A stretch of DNA of 64,000 bases from Bacillus sp. Marseille-Q3570 (lineage in GTDB: Bacteria > Bacillota > Bacilli > Bacillales > Fictibacillaceae): the NCBI RefSeq assembly GCF_946151055.1, contig NZ_CAMGYZ010000003.1:372001-436000 (forward strand). Direction: 5' to 3'. Positions 35,611 through 43,617 of the stretch are shown one piece after another. Below the pieces are notes generated by a model, which saw only the letters and a program-made list of their open reading frames with translations, was not told the DNA's origin and made no database searches. Both the position numbers and the translations under genes were made by a program. The first letter of the stretch is position 1. Each line of letters starts with the position of its first letter.

Positions 35611-36051
35611 ATGGAAATAATCTTGTATCTAAGTGTAGCTTTAATTGCAGTAGCGTTCACAGTACTAGTCGTTTTTATTTCTAAAACATTGAAATCTCTT
35701 CAACTAACTTTGACGAATGTTGCAAAGACGTTGGATGGACTGGAAAACCAACTTGATGGAGTATCGAGGGAAACAACGGATTTGTTACATAAAACCAACC
35801 GTTTAGCCGACGATATCCAGCATAAGTCTGAATCTCTCAACTCTGTATTCCATGGTGTGCGTGAGATTGGAGATAGCCTATCAACCGTTAGTCATTCTGT
35901 GAAAAATGTGTCCACACGCATTGCACGGGAAGGTGAACGGAAATCAGATACAGTTTCTCAGGTGGTACAGTGGAGTAACGCTGCATTAGATATTTGGGAA
36001 AAATGGCAATTGAGGAATAGGAAGATTGAAAAAACTACTGAACCAAAATAG
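35611..36051 (+). CDS. ytxG: DUF948 family general stress protein YtxG
   Basis: A 146-residue protein: one N-terminal membrane helix (about 3-24, IILYLSVALIAVAFTVLVVF) and a long helical coiled-coil-like cytoplasmic part with many Asn, Ser, Thr and Leu, the DUF948 pattern. It starts at ATG 35611, 10 bases after GGAGGT. It is the first gene of ytxG-ytxH-ytxJ, behind a sigma-B consensus promoter. Its molecular function is unknown; it is a stress-induced membrane protein in B. subtilis. Confidence 0.92.
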   Translation: MEIILYLSVALIAVAFTVLVVFISKTLKSLQLTLTNVAKTLDGLENQLDGVSRETTDLLHKTNRLADDIQHKSESLNSVFHGVREIGDSLSTVSHSVKNVSTRIAREGERKSDTVSQVVQWSNAALDIWEKWQLRNRKIEKTTEPK

Positions 36052-36065
36052 AGGAGGATGTTAAA

Positions 36066-36530
36066 ATGCAAACTACAGAAAAAAATACTCAAAACCAATC
36101 ATCGTCAATTGACACGAAGGACTTTCTCATCGGCTCATTGATCGGTGGAATCCTTGGCGCGACAACTGCACTTTTGTTAGCACCTAAGTCAGGTAAAGAG
36201 CTACGTACTGACCTGAATGATCAAGCGCATCAACTAAAGGATAAAAGTTCTGAAGTAGCTAATCTTGCACGAGAGAAATCTTCTACTTTGGCTCAAAATG
36301 TAAGCAGTCAAACATCCCAGGCTGCAAATAAAGTAAGGGAATTTTCAACATCTGCACGTGACAATATCAACAAATGGAGAAGTAAAGAAAATGAATTGGA
36401 TCATCTAGAAGAAGAATACAACGAAGGTAAAGCTGATGCGATTGAAGACGCAATGCAAACGCCAAACAGCCAGTTGAACGATATCGAAACAAACTTTGAA
36501 GAAAAGCACCCAAGTTCAACAAATAAATAA
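36066..36530 (+). CDS. ytxH: YtxH domain general stress protein
   Basis: A 154-residue protein. The glycine-rich helix FLIGSLIGGILGATTALLLAPKSGKELR (residues about 20-47) is the YtxH signature and may insert in or along the membrane. The rest is amphipathic helix, rich in Ala, Gln, Ser and Lys, like late-embryogenesis or phasin-type helices. It follows ytxG by 14 bases after GGAGGATGTT and shares its sigma-B promoter. A terminator-like hairpin lies between it and ytxJ. Function unknown. Confidence 0.92.
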   Translation: MQTTEKNTQNQSSSIDTKDFLIGSLIGGILGATTALLLAPKSGKELRTDLNDQAHQLKDKSSEVANLAREKSSTLAQNVSSQTSQAANKVREFSTSARDNINKWRSKENELDHLEEEYNEGKADAIEDAMQTPNSQLNDIETNFEEKHPSSTNK

Positions 36531-36539
36531 TTGACAATA

Positions 36540-36570
36540 AAGTGCCTGGTGGAGCCAGGCACTTCATTTT
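36540..36570 (+). terminator. hairpin between ytxH and ytxJ
   Basis: AAGTGCCTGG and CCAGGCACTT with a 5-base loop, then CATTTTTAC. It may reduce expression of ytxJ relative to ytxGH. Confidence 0.7.
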
Positions 36571-36593
36571 TACATTGGAAGTGAGGTACTATG

Positions 36594-36920
36594 ATGAAAA
36601 AAATCAATTCGTGGGATGAATTCAAAGAGATCGATCAAGCAACGCCTTTCTTTTTCTTGAAAAACAGTACGACATGTCCAATCAGCCAAACAGCATATGA
36701 AGAAACTGAGAAGTTTGCAGAGGATCATGCTGACTTACCAATTTACTATTTGAACGTCCAGGAATCAAGGGAACTATCAAACTGTATTGCAGAAGAATTC
36801 AATATCAAACATGAATCACCCCAAATATTTCTATTTTCTGATAATCAAGTGCGGTATCATGACTCACACTGGAATATCACTTATAGTTCATTAGGGGACG
36901 TCGTAAAGAAAAACGTTTAA
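36594..36920 (+). CDS. ytxJ: bacillithiol system redox-active protein YtxJ
   Basis: A 108-residue thioredoxin-fold protein with a single active cysteine, Cys28, in STTCPIS; the second cysteine of the usual CxxC is replaced by Ser. This monothiol centre and the cis-proline loop HESPQIFLF are those of YtxJ, placed among bacillithiol-related redox proteins (debacillithiolation is proposed). Two ATGs stand in tandem; 36594 is 7 bases after AAGTGAGG and preferred over 36591. It completes the ytxGHJ stress operon. Confidence 0.9.
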   Translation: MKKINSWDEFKEIDQATPFFFLKNSTTCPISQTAYEETEKFAEDHADLPIYYLNVQESRELSNCIAEEFNIKHESPQIFLFSDNQVRYHDSHWNITYSSLGDVVKKNV

Positions 36921-37036
36921 CAATTTGAAGATTTAGTGTCTTAAAGGACTCCTTGCTAGACTGCAAATGATCCTTGGACTAAACTAGTAGAAGGACTAAT
37001 ACCAATGTAATTTCTCAAGTAGTAGGAAGTGAAATG

Positions 37037-38113
37037 ATGAGCAACCAAGAGTTGGATCTTTTACGAGATCAGATTGACCATATCAATCTCCAGTTAGTAG
37101 AATTGTTGAATAAACGTGCGGAACTTGTCCAGGACATCGGTTACGTAAAAAAGAAACAGGGTGTCAACCGTTTCGATCCTGTACGAGAAAGGTATATGTT
37201 GAATAAAATCGCAGAACATAACCGAGGCCCTTTCGAGACGTCGACAATCCAGCATATTTTCAAGCAACTTTTCAAAGCAGGACTGGAGCTTCAAGAGGAT
37301 GATCATAGCCAAACACTGCTTGTTTCAAGGCAGAATCAACCTGAAAACTCAATTGTGGATGTTCTAGGGGAAAGAATAGGCGATGGCCATCAGAGGATTG
37401 TGGCCGGTCCCTGTGCTGTAGAATCATATGAACAAGTTGAAGCAGTAGCGGAGGCTGTCAAGGAACATGGAGTTAAGCTTTTGCGAGGTGGTGCATTCAA
37501 GCCGCGTACCTCACCTTACGATTTCCAGGGGCTTGGAATGGAAGGACTTAAGATATTGAATCAAGTCGCTAGAAAGCATGACTTAGCGGTTGTGAGTGAA
37601 ATTGTGAACCCTGCTGATCTTGAAGAAGCACATGAATACATTGATGTCATCCAAATCGGGGCAAGAAACATGCATAATTTCGAGCTCTTGAAAGAAGCTG
37701 GCAGGACATCGAAGCCAGTCCTGTTGAAACGTGGGTTAGCAGCAACGATTTCCGAATTCATGAATGCAGCTGAGTATATTATGTCGAAAGGGAATTCCAA
37801 TATCATTCTGTGTGAACGAGGTATCCGGACATACGAAAAAGCAACGAGGAATACACTTGATATCTCTGCAGTTCCAATTTTAAAACAAGAAACGCACCTA
37901 CCTGTGTTCGTTGACGTAACCCATTCGACTGGAAGAAGGGATATCCTTCTACCAATAGCCAAAGCAGCTTTAGCAATTGGAGCAGATGGAATCATGGCAG
38001 AAGTCCACCCTGATCCTGCAGTTGCATTGTCCGATTCGGAACAACAAATGGATATCGAGCAATTCAATGAATTTGCAAGAATACTTAAGGAAACAAATCC
38101 GGAATTAATTTGA
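37037..38113 (+). CDS. aroA: bifunctional DAHP synthase / chorismate mutase AroA(G)
   Basis: A 358-residue fusion. Residues 1-85 form an AroQ-class chorismate mutase ([19 protein letters not shown]), which in this type of enzyme mostly serves as the sensor for feedback by chorismate and prephenate. Residues about 100-358 form the type I-beta DAHP synthase: [36 protein letters not shown] and [10 protein letters not shown] blocks with the metal-binding Cys, His and Glu. It condenses PEP with erythrose 4-phosphate, the entry to aromatic amino acids. It precedes ccpA as in B. subtilis. ATG 37037 is favoured over 37034 by spacing from AGGAAGTG. Confidence 0.97.
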   Translation: MSNQELDLLRDQIDHINLQLVELLNKRAELVQDIGYVKKKQGVNRFDPVRERYMLNKIAEHNRGPFETSTIQHIFKQLFKAGLELQEDDHSQTLLVSRQNQPENSIVDVLGERIGDGHQRIVAGPCAVESYEQVEAVAEAVKEHGVKLLRGGAFKPRTSPYDFQGLGMEGLKILNQVARKHDLAVVSEIVNPADLEEAHEYIDVIQIGARNMHNFELLKEAGRTSKPVLLKRGLAATISEFMNAAEYIMSKGNSNIILCERGIRTYEKATRNTLDISAVPILKQETHLPVFVDVTHSTGRRDILLPIAKAALAIGADGIMAEVHPDPAVALSDSEQQMDIEQFNEFARILKETNPELI

Positions 38114-38227
38114 CTGAATCACGAGTGAATGTTGTAGAATATAAGGAATTAGAGTAGAAATTTTAATTATAGGAAGAATAAGAATAAGAATTCGTTTGGG
38201 CACAATAACGTGCAAAAGGAGGCCGTT

Positions 38228-39238
38228 ATGAATAACAGTAATATTACAATTTATGATGTCGCAAGAGAAGCCGGAGTATCGATGGCAACCGTTTCGCGTG
38301 TTGTGAACGGGAATCCAAACGTTAAACCAGCAACTCGTAAAAAGGTATTGGATGCAATCGAAAGGCTTGGGTACCGTCCGAATGCTGTAGCACGTGGATT
38401 AGCCAGTAAAAAAACGACGACAGTTGGTGTCATCATCCCAGATATTTCAAGCATTTTCTTTGCAGAACTGGCACGAGGGATCGAAGACATCGCTACAATG
38501 TACAATTACAATATTATTCTTTGTAACTCAGACCAAAACAAAGAAAAAGAAATCCATCTTCTCAACACTTTATTAGGCAAGCAGGTTGATGGAATCGTCT
38601 TTATGGGCGGTAATATCACGGATGAGCATGTTGAGGAATTCAAGCGTTCCCCTGTTCCGATCGTTTTAGCAGCAACAGTTTCCTCAGATGAAGAGATTCC
38701 TACTGTTAATATCAATTATCAAGAGGCGGTAAATGATGCAATCAAGTTGCTGATTGAAAGAGGTAATGAAAAAGTCGCGATGGTTTCTGGCCCGCTTGAA
38801 GACCCGATCAATGGACAATACAAATTTTCCGGATATCGAGGAGCTCTTGAAGAAGCAGGATTTGAAATCAATGAAGACTATGTATACGTTGGGGATTATA
38901 CGTATGACTCTGGATTGGAAGCAGTTGATAAGTTCATCAATTTAGATGACAAACCGGATGCAGTCTTTGTCGGTACTGATGAAATGGCCCTGGGAGTCAT
39001 TCATGGTGCACAAGATAACGGGTTGAATATCCCCAAGGACATTGAAGTGATCGGTTTCGATAATACGCGTCTTGCTTCAATGGTACGTCCGACACTTACC
39101 ACGGTCGTCCAGCCGATGTACGATATCGGGGCTGTGGCGATGAGATTGTTGACTAAATTCATGAACAATGAAAATGTGGAAGACCGGAAAGTCATCCTCC
39201 CGCACAGAATACAACTGAGGGATTCTACAAAGGAATGA
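38228..39238 (+). CDS. ccpA: catabolite control protein CcpA
   Basis: A 336-residue LacI-family master regulator of carbon catabolite control. The helix-turn-helix and hinge are [20 protein letters not shown] and [17 protein letters not shown] (about 5-58). The C-terminal core binds the co-regulator HPr phosphorylated on serine 46. It acts at cre boxes, three of which I find in this window at genes for sugar use and acetate activation. The start is ATG 38228 after AAAGGAGG. B. subtilis has motPS right after ccpA; here an accessory block follows instead. Confidence 0.97.
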   Translation: MNNSNITIYDVAREAGVSMATVSRVVNGNPNVKPATRKKVLDAIERLGYRPNAVARGLASKKTTTVGVIIPDISSIFFAELARGIEDIATMYNYNIILCNSDQNKEKEIHLLNTLLGKQVDGIVFMGGNITDEHVEEFKRSPVPIVLAATVSSDEEIPTVNINYQEAVNDAIKLLIERGNEKVAMVSGPLEDPINGQYKFSGYRGALEEAGFEINEDYVYVGDYTYDSGLEAVDKFINLDDKPDAVFVGTDEMALGVIHGAQDNGLNIPKDIEVIGFDNTRLASMVRPTLTTVVQPMYDIGAVAMRLLTKFMNNENVEDRKVILPHRIQLRDSTKE

Positions 39239-39247
39239 ATATGATCG

Positions 39248-39282
39248 GCATGTGGCCAGGTATAGGCTGCATGCTTTTTTTT
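39248..39282 (+). terminator. terminator after ccpA
   Basis: GCATGTGGCC and GGCTGCATGC pair with a TG/TG internal loop, followed by eight T. It lies 9 bases after the ccpA stop, consistent with ccpA not being co-transcribed with a downstream gene here. Confidence 0.75.
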
Positions 39283-39436
39283 GCTTATATAAATACTTTT
39301 AGGAAGATTCACCTATTAAATCTCCTCTTTTCAATGAAATTCACCTCACCCATCCCTATCTAGATAGGGACTTCTATCTATACACGAAACTATTACTCAG
39401 AATACAATAAAATAGCTTTATTGAGGAGGTGATATA

Positions 39437-39883
39437 TTGAGCAAATTCATTGCTGTATTGGCAGGTGAAAACGAAGTTCCTCCAGTCATCACGGATGCTT
39501 TCGGTAACGCAAAATTCGATGCGAATAGACGACTGGAACAGATTAGGTTTATTTTAAAAGTGGAGGATATAGAGAATTTAGTACAAGCTCATATCCATTT
39601 TGGTGCTCCTGGGCAGAACGGTCCTGTACTGGCTTTCTTATTCGGGGCAGACCTTGCCACACTTGAAGACCAGGATGGCATCAGCACCGATAAAGGGGTT
39701 GTCACAGGTATCATAACCAATGACGACATTGAAAGCAATGATGTCGGAGTTAGAGATGTGGATGACTTGATCAGCCTTATGTGTGATGGACGCACATATG
39801 TAAATGTTCATACCGAGCAAAACCCCGCTGGCGAAATCCGAGGACAAATTATGCCAGTTCGAAAAAATTCCTTTTTATTCTAA
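39437..39883 (+). CDS. CHRD domain-containing protein
   Basis: A 148-residue protein consisting of one CHRD domain. The opening FIAVLAGENEVPPV, the middle AHIHFGAPGQNGPVLAFLF and the end TYVNVHTEQNPAGEIRGQI are the domain's three hallmarks. CHRD domains occur in chordin and in many bacterial secreted proteins. Here there is no signal peptide, so either it is cytosolic or released in another way. It starts with TTG after AGGAGGTGATAT. Function unknown. Confidence 0.88.
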   Translation: MSKFIAVLAGENEVPPVITDAFGNAKFDANRRLEQIRFILKVEDIENLVQAHIHFGAPGQNGPVLAFLFGADLATLEDQDGISTDKGVVTGIITNDDIESNDVGVRDVDDLISLMCDGRTYVNVHTEQNPAGEIRGQIMPVRKNSFLF

Positions 39884-39990
39884 CCTGGACAAGCTGTGGT
39901 TTCTCCAAGATTTAAATCTTTACCCCATAACAAATACCTTCTGATTAAATTAAAGGGTACCCGTTTCGTGGTGATAACCTATAACATGAG

Positions 39991-40026
39991 AAATGCCCTG
40001 TGATTTTACACAGGGCATTTTGTTTG
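39991..40026 (+). terminator. terminator beyond the CHRD gene
   Basis: AAATGCCCTGTG pairs with CACAGGGCATTT, followed by TGTTTGG. It is 108 bases after the CHRD stop codon. Confidence 0.75.
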
Positions 40027-40256
40027 GTTCAAACATTTAGTAAGCAATTGACAGTACAAATGACACGATAACCTACATAGGACAACTGTTTTATAAGTTT
40101 GTTGTAAGTACATAACTGTGGTTTAATTTTCTTCATCTAAAGTCCTCATCCCTTCACCTCTGCTTCGATGATCGACACGTGTGACTGTATAAGAAAAAGC
40201 TAGATTCATTTCATTTTAAAATGAAAAAGGGGCGAGACTAAAAAAATACAAATCAT

Positions 40257-40370
40257 GAGTCGGACAATTGAGATGGTAAGATCCATCCCTCGTCCGACGG
40301 TGATTCATCCCCACCTTACTTATTGGGCTATGCCCTTCACATTCCTTGAGGATGGGGTCTTTTCGCTGCT
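40257..40370. ncRNA. candidate structured RNA or palindromic repeat
   Basis: GTCGGAC (about 40259) pairs with GTCCGAC, and inside this GATGG pairs with CCATC. A second fold follows: CATCC and GGATG enclose the small hairpin GGGCTATGCCC, and TCTTTTCGC ends the stretch. No coding potential is seen. It could be an RNA, or a degenerate repeat of a type not otherwise present in the window. Confidence 0.35.
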
Positions 40371-40649
40371 TGATAAGAAACTACCAGGATATAGAAGGTC
40401 ATTTAGGCTGAATTATTTCGGGTCTCTAAATAGTTCTTCTGAAATAGCTGCACCGAGTGAAATAGGAACAAAATATCAAAAAATTCCAATTAGATTGACA
40501 TTATTTTCTTAACTCATTAGAATCCTTGTATCTTGAAACTAAAATGACTGGGAGGAGGTATAAGAGTAACTAGTCCAAGAGTCATACACATCAAGAAACA
40601 CTAAAGTTTTTTTGCATCACCTCTTTTATAAAAAGAAAGGATGAGTGTA

Positions 40650-42998
40650 TTGGCGAAAAAGAAAATCTATTTATTCTTGAGTGTTTTAGTTGCTTTGTTC
40701 CTCGTAGCTTCGCTCATTTTCTTCCAAACATCAGAACAAACCTCGAATGTAGAGGTAACAAACGGAACAGAAGAAGCACAAGGACCAATAGATGAAAGGG
40801 TCGAAGCAGATTTTGCAGAAAAAGGACCTGGAAAACGTGATGATTGGTTTATGACTCAAAAGGGCTTCGAAGAGGAAGATATCCCTCGAAATGCATTCCA
40901 TAAAGCATTTGAGCAAACAAAGCAAATACGTGGCACAACTGCAAAAGAGGCTCCTGGGGCTTTGGATCAGAAATGGGAATTCAACGCACCAAGTAATATC
41001 GGGGGTAGGGTGGTGGACCTGGCAGTCGATCCAAACAACGAAGATACAATTTACATAGCGGCAGCTTCAGGAGGAGTATGGAAAAGTACAGACGCTGGAA
41101 AGACCTTCAAATCCGCATGGGAAGACGATCTTGTACAATCAATAGGTGCAATCGGAATTACCCCTGATGGAACCCTTTATGTAGGTACCGGTGAAGCTAA
41201 TCCTGGTGGAGGAAGTATTGTGTATGGAGGTACTGGAGTCTATAAATCTACGAATGGAGGAGAAGATTGGGAGTATATTGGTTTGAAGGATAGCAATGCA
41301 ATCGGACGAATCATTGTTGATCCAACTGATTCCGATAAAATCTGGGTAGCCGCATCAGGTCCTTTATTCCATGATGGGGGAGAACGTGGTTTATATGTAA
41401 CTGAAGATGGAGGTAAGACGTGGGAGCTTTCACTTGAAGGCACAAATAAAACAACAGGTGCAGTGGATATAGCCATTAATCCCGGCAATCCGGAACAGAT
41501 ATATGTTGCTATGTGGGATCGTATCCGATATCCGAATGAACGGAAATACGGTGGTGAAGGATCAGGTATCTATCGTTCTGACGATGGCGGGGCTACATGG
41601 ACTCAGTTGAAAGATGGCCTACCATCAGGAGAAGAGGTGGGGCGGATCGGCCTTGCTATATCTTCCACTGATACTGAAAAGATTTATGTAACTGTCATTA
41701 AGACAGATGGCTATTTTGAAGGATTTTATGTATCAAATGATAGAGGAAAGTCGTGGGAAAAACAGCCGCGTAATGATTTACTTGCAAATTCCCAATCTTC
41801 ATTCGGCTGGTGGTTTGGACGTAATTATGTAGATCCGAATGACGGTGAACACATTTTTGTCTCAGGAGTACAACTGATGGAGTCAACAGATGGCGGTGAA
41901 ACCTGGAACCGATCCAGGGGCAGTATCCATGCAGATCAGCATGCCATGGCATGGGATCCAAAATCACCAGGGCGTGTTTATCTTGGGAACGATGGAGGAG
42001 TATACCGGTCAGAGGATAATGGGGCTGTATCATCCGAATGGATAAAAGCAGAATATGAACCTTTTACACAATTTTATACGCTTGATGTAAGTCATGTGGA
42101 TCGCTCCCGGCTCTCCGGTGGAACCCAGGATAACGGCTCTATCCGTTCATGGGGTGAATCAGCAGATGGATGGAATAATTACTACTATGGTGATGGTCTA
42201 GTCAACCTGATCAATTATGAAGATCAGCAGATTGTTTACGCTTGTTACCAATATGGAAATTGTGCAAGATCCGAAGACGGCGGGGAAACAATGTCCTACT
42301 TTACGGATAAGACCGTATCGGAGCGAAGGAACTGGATGACGCCAGTCGTATTTGATCCGAACAATCCTTCTGTCATGTATTACGGAGGAAATATTGTCAA
42401 TCGTTCTACAGATGGCGGGAAGACATGGGAAGCGATCAGTCCTAGTCTTTCAGATGCTGAAAGTCAGGACCAATATCCATTCGGAACGATCACAACGATT
42501 GCAGTATCCAAATCGGATACAAACGTTTTATATGCTGGAACAGATGATGGCAGAGTATGGACGACAAAAGATCTAGGTGAGAACTGGGAGGAGATCAAGG
42601 ATCCTAAATTACCGGACCGTTGGGTTACACGCTTAGCAGTTGATCCTAAGGATGAAAAAATCGTTTATGCAACATTTTCTGGTTTCCGATCTGGAGATAA
42701 TGCATCACATGTTTTAAAAAGTAAGGACGGCGGTAAAAGTTGGGGCGATATAAGTGGAAATCTTCCAGGTGTACCGTTGAATGATCTTGTCGTTCATCCC
42801 AAAAAGAGGAATGTCCTCTATGCGGCCAGTGATGTTGGTGTATTCGTATCACCAAATGGTGGGAAGAAATGGTACAGTCTAGGAACAGGGATTCCTGTCG
42901 TACCAGTTACGGACTTGAAATACCATGAACCTTCTGGTGTTCTCTATGCAGCTACATTCGGCCGTGGGGTCTTTGAAGTAAAACTGAAAGGTTGGTAA
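40650..42998 (+). CDS. secreted BNR/sortilin-type beta-propeller protein
   Basis: A protein of about 782 residues. An N-terminal hydrophobic helix (about 5-23) is an uncleaved anchor or signal sequence. Then a linker and, from about residue 110, a long series of BNR/Asp-box repeats such as STDAGKTFK, STNGGEDWE, TEDGGKTWE, SDDGGATW, STDGGETWN, STDGGKTWE, SKDGGKSWG and SPNGGKKWY, which form beta-propellers like those of VPS10/sortilin and many bacterial glycosidase-like proteins. No sialidase catalytic residues are recognised. TTG 40650, 9 bases after AAAGG, is the likely start; ATG 40641 touches the binding site. Function unknown; ends at a strong terminator. Confidence 0.88.
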   Translation: MAKKKIYLFLSVLVALFLVASLIFFQTSEQTSNVEVTNGTEEAQGPIDERVEADFAEKGPGKRDDWFMTQKGFEEEDIPRNAFHKAFEQTKQIRGTTAKEAPGALDQKWEFNAPSNIGGRVVDLAVDPNNEDTIYIAAASGGVWKSTDAGKTFKSAWEDDLVQSIGAIGITPDGTLYVGTGEANPGGGSIVYGGTGVYKSTNGGEDWEYIGLKDSNAIGRIIVDPTDSDKIWVAASGPLFHDGGERGLYVTEDGGKTWELSLEGTNKTTGAVDIAINPGNPEQIYVAMWDRIRYPNERKYGGEGSGIYRSDDGGATWTQLKDGLPSGEEVGRIGLAISSTDTEKIYVTVIKTDGYFEGFYVSNDRGKSWEKQPRNDLLANSQSSFGWWFGRNYVDPNDGEHIFVSGVQLMESTDGGETWNRSRGSIHADQHAMAWDPKSPGRVYLGNDGGVYRSEDNGAVSSEWIKAEYEPFTQFYTLDVSHVDRSRLSGGTQDNGSIRSWGESADGWNNYYYGDGLVNLINYEDQQIVYACYQYGNCARSEDGGETMSYFTDKTVSERRNWMTPVVFDPNNPSVMYYGGNIVNRSTDGGKTWEAISPSLSDAESQDQYPFGTITTIAVSKSDTNVLYAGTDDGRVWTTKDLGENWEEIKDPKLPDRWVTRLAVDPKDEKIVYATFSGFRSGDNASHVLKSKDGGKSWGDISGNLPGVPLNDLVVHPKKRNVLYAASDVGVFVSPNGGKKWYSLGTGIPVVPVTDLKYHEPSGVLYAATFGRGVFEVKLKGW

Positions 42999-43005
42999 AA
43001 TGACG

Positions 43006-43044
43006 AAAGATCGTATCTCTGAAAGAGATGCGGTCTTTTTTTTT
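43006..43044 (+). terminator. terminator after the BNR protein
   Basis: AAAGATCG-ATCTC and GAGAT-CGGTCTTT pair with a GAAA-like loop, followed by nine T. Confidence 0.88.
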
Positions 43045-43155
43045 AGGATACCTCACTAGTAAGAGGGTTTATTTTCATCAAAACAAGGATAAAGAAAAGT
43101 AAGGATTTTGTAGAAACGGATATGATCCCATTACATTATGAGAGGAGATATCGTT

Positions 43156-43605
43156 TTGACGAACCCCGACACAGTATCTCAAGAAATAAAGGAGGCTTAT
43201 AACTTTCTCTCAGAGGCCCTTAATCTAGTAGATTCATTGAACAGAACACTTGTGGTGAATGATAATACACTCGAAAAACGTTACCGATATATATTGGAGG
43301 AACAAAAGGAGCACCTGATAAGAGTGGTGAAAAAGCTTGAGGACAATGAAATTGAAACAGAACAGTTAGGTAAAGATGTCCATGTCATCTATTATGGTGA
43401 TGAAGTAGGAAACTTGCATTTAGGGGCATGGAAAAGGCAAACGAAATGGATTGAGTCTGAAGGTAAAGAAAAAGTAGAAGATATCACTGAAAAAGCTGTG
43501 GAAATAAAACAGAAGCTAACGCAGGCAATTCCTGGTTTGGTAAGGGTCCTTGGAGAAGAGCATGTTAAATATGTGGTTCCTGCACTTTATAGAGATTCGT
43601 GTTAA
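43156..43605 (+). CDS. hypothetical helical protein upstream of the molybdoenzyme
   Basis: A 149-residue protein I do not recognise. It is mostly helical and charged (YNFLSEALNLVDSLNRT, YILEEQKEHLIRVVKKLE), without a membrane segment, and ends YRDSC. The start is TTG 43156 after AGAGGAGA; an earlier in-frame ATG at 43138 overlaps the binding site. It is 12 bases upstream of the molybdopterin oxidoreductase and certainly co-transcribed. B. subtilis pairs its formate dehydrogenase-like yjgC with the small gene yjgD, so an accessory role is possible; this one does not look like YjgD to me. Confidence 0.75.
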   Translation: MTNPDTVSQEIKEAYNFLSEALNLVDSLNRTLVVNDNTLEKRYRYILEEQKEHLIRVVKKLEDNEIETEQLGKDVHVIYYGDEVGNLHLGAWKRQTKWIESEGKEKVEDITEKAVEIKQKLTQAIPGLVRVLGEEHVKYVVPALYRDSC

Positions 43606-43617
43606 GGAGGGAAGACA

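Larger units (their letters stand above)
39884..40649. other. long gap without a convincing gene
   Basis: About 765 bases. It contains a terminator-like hairpin (39991-40026), a TCATTTTAAAATGA palindrome at about 40211, and a structured segment at 40255-40370. Short open frames here have neither a binding site nor protein-like composition. Confidence 0.5.

Noticed and set aside
38110-38140. ccpA promoter TTGACT / TAGAAT overlapping the aroA stop
   Set aside because: The spacer is 19 bases and the boxes are imperfect; not strong enough to list as a feature.
40255-40512. 85-residue frame
   Set aside because: No ribosome binding site and it covers the palindromic segment; treated as possible structured RNA instead.
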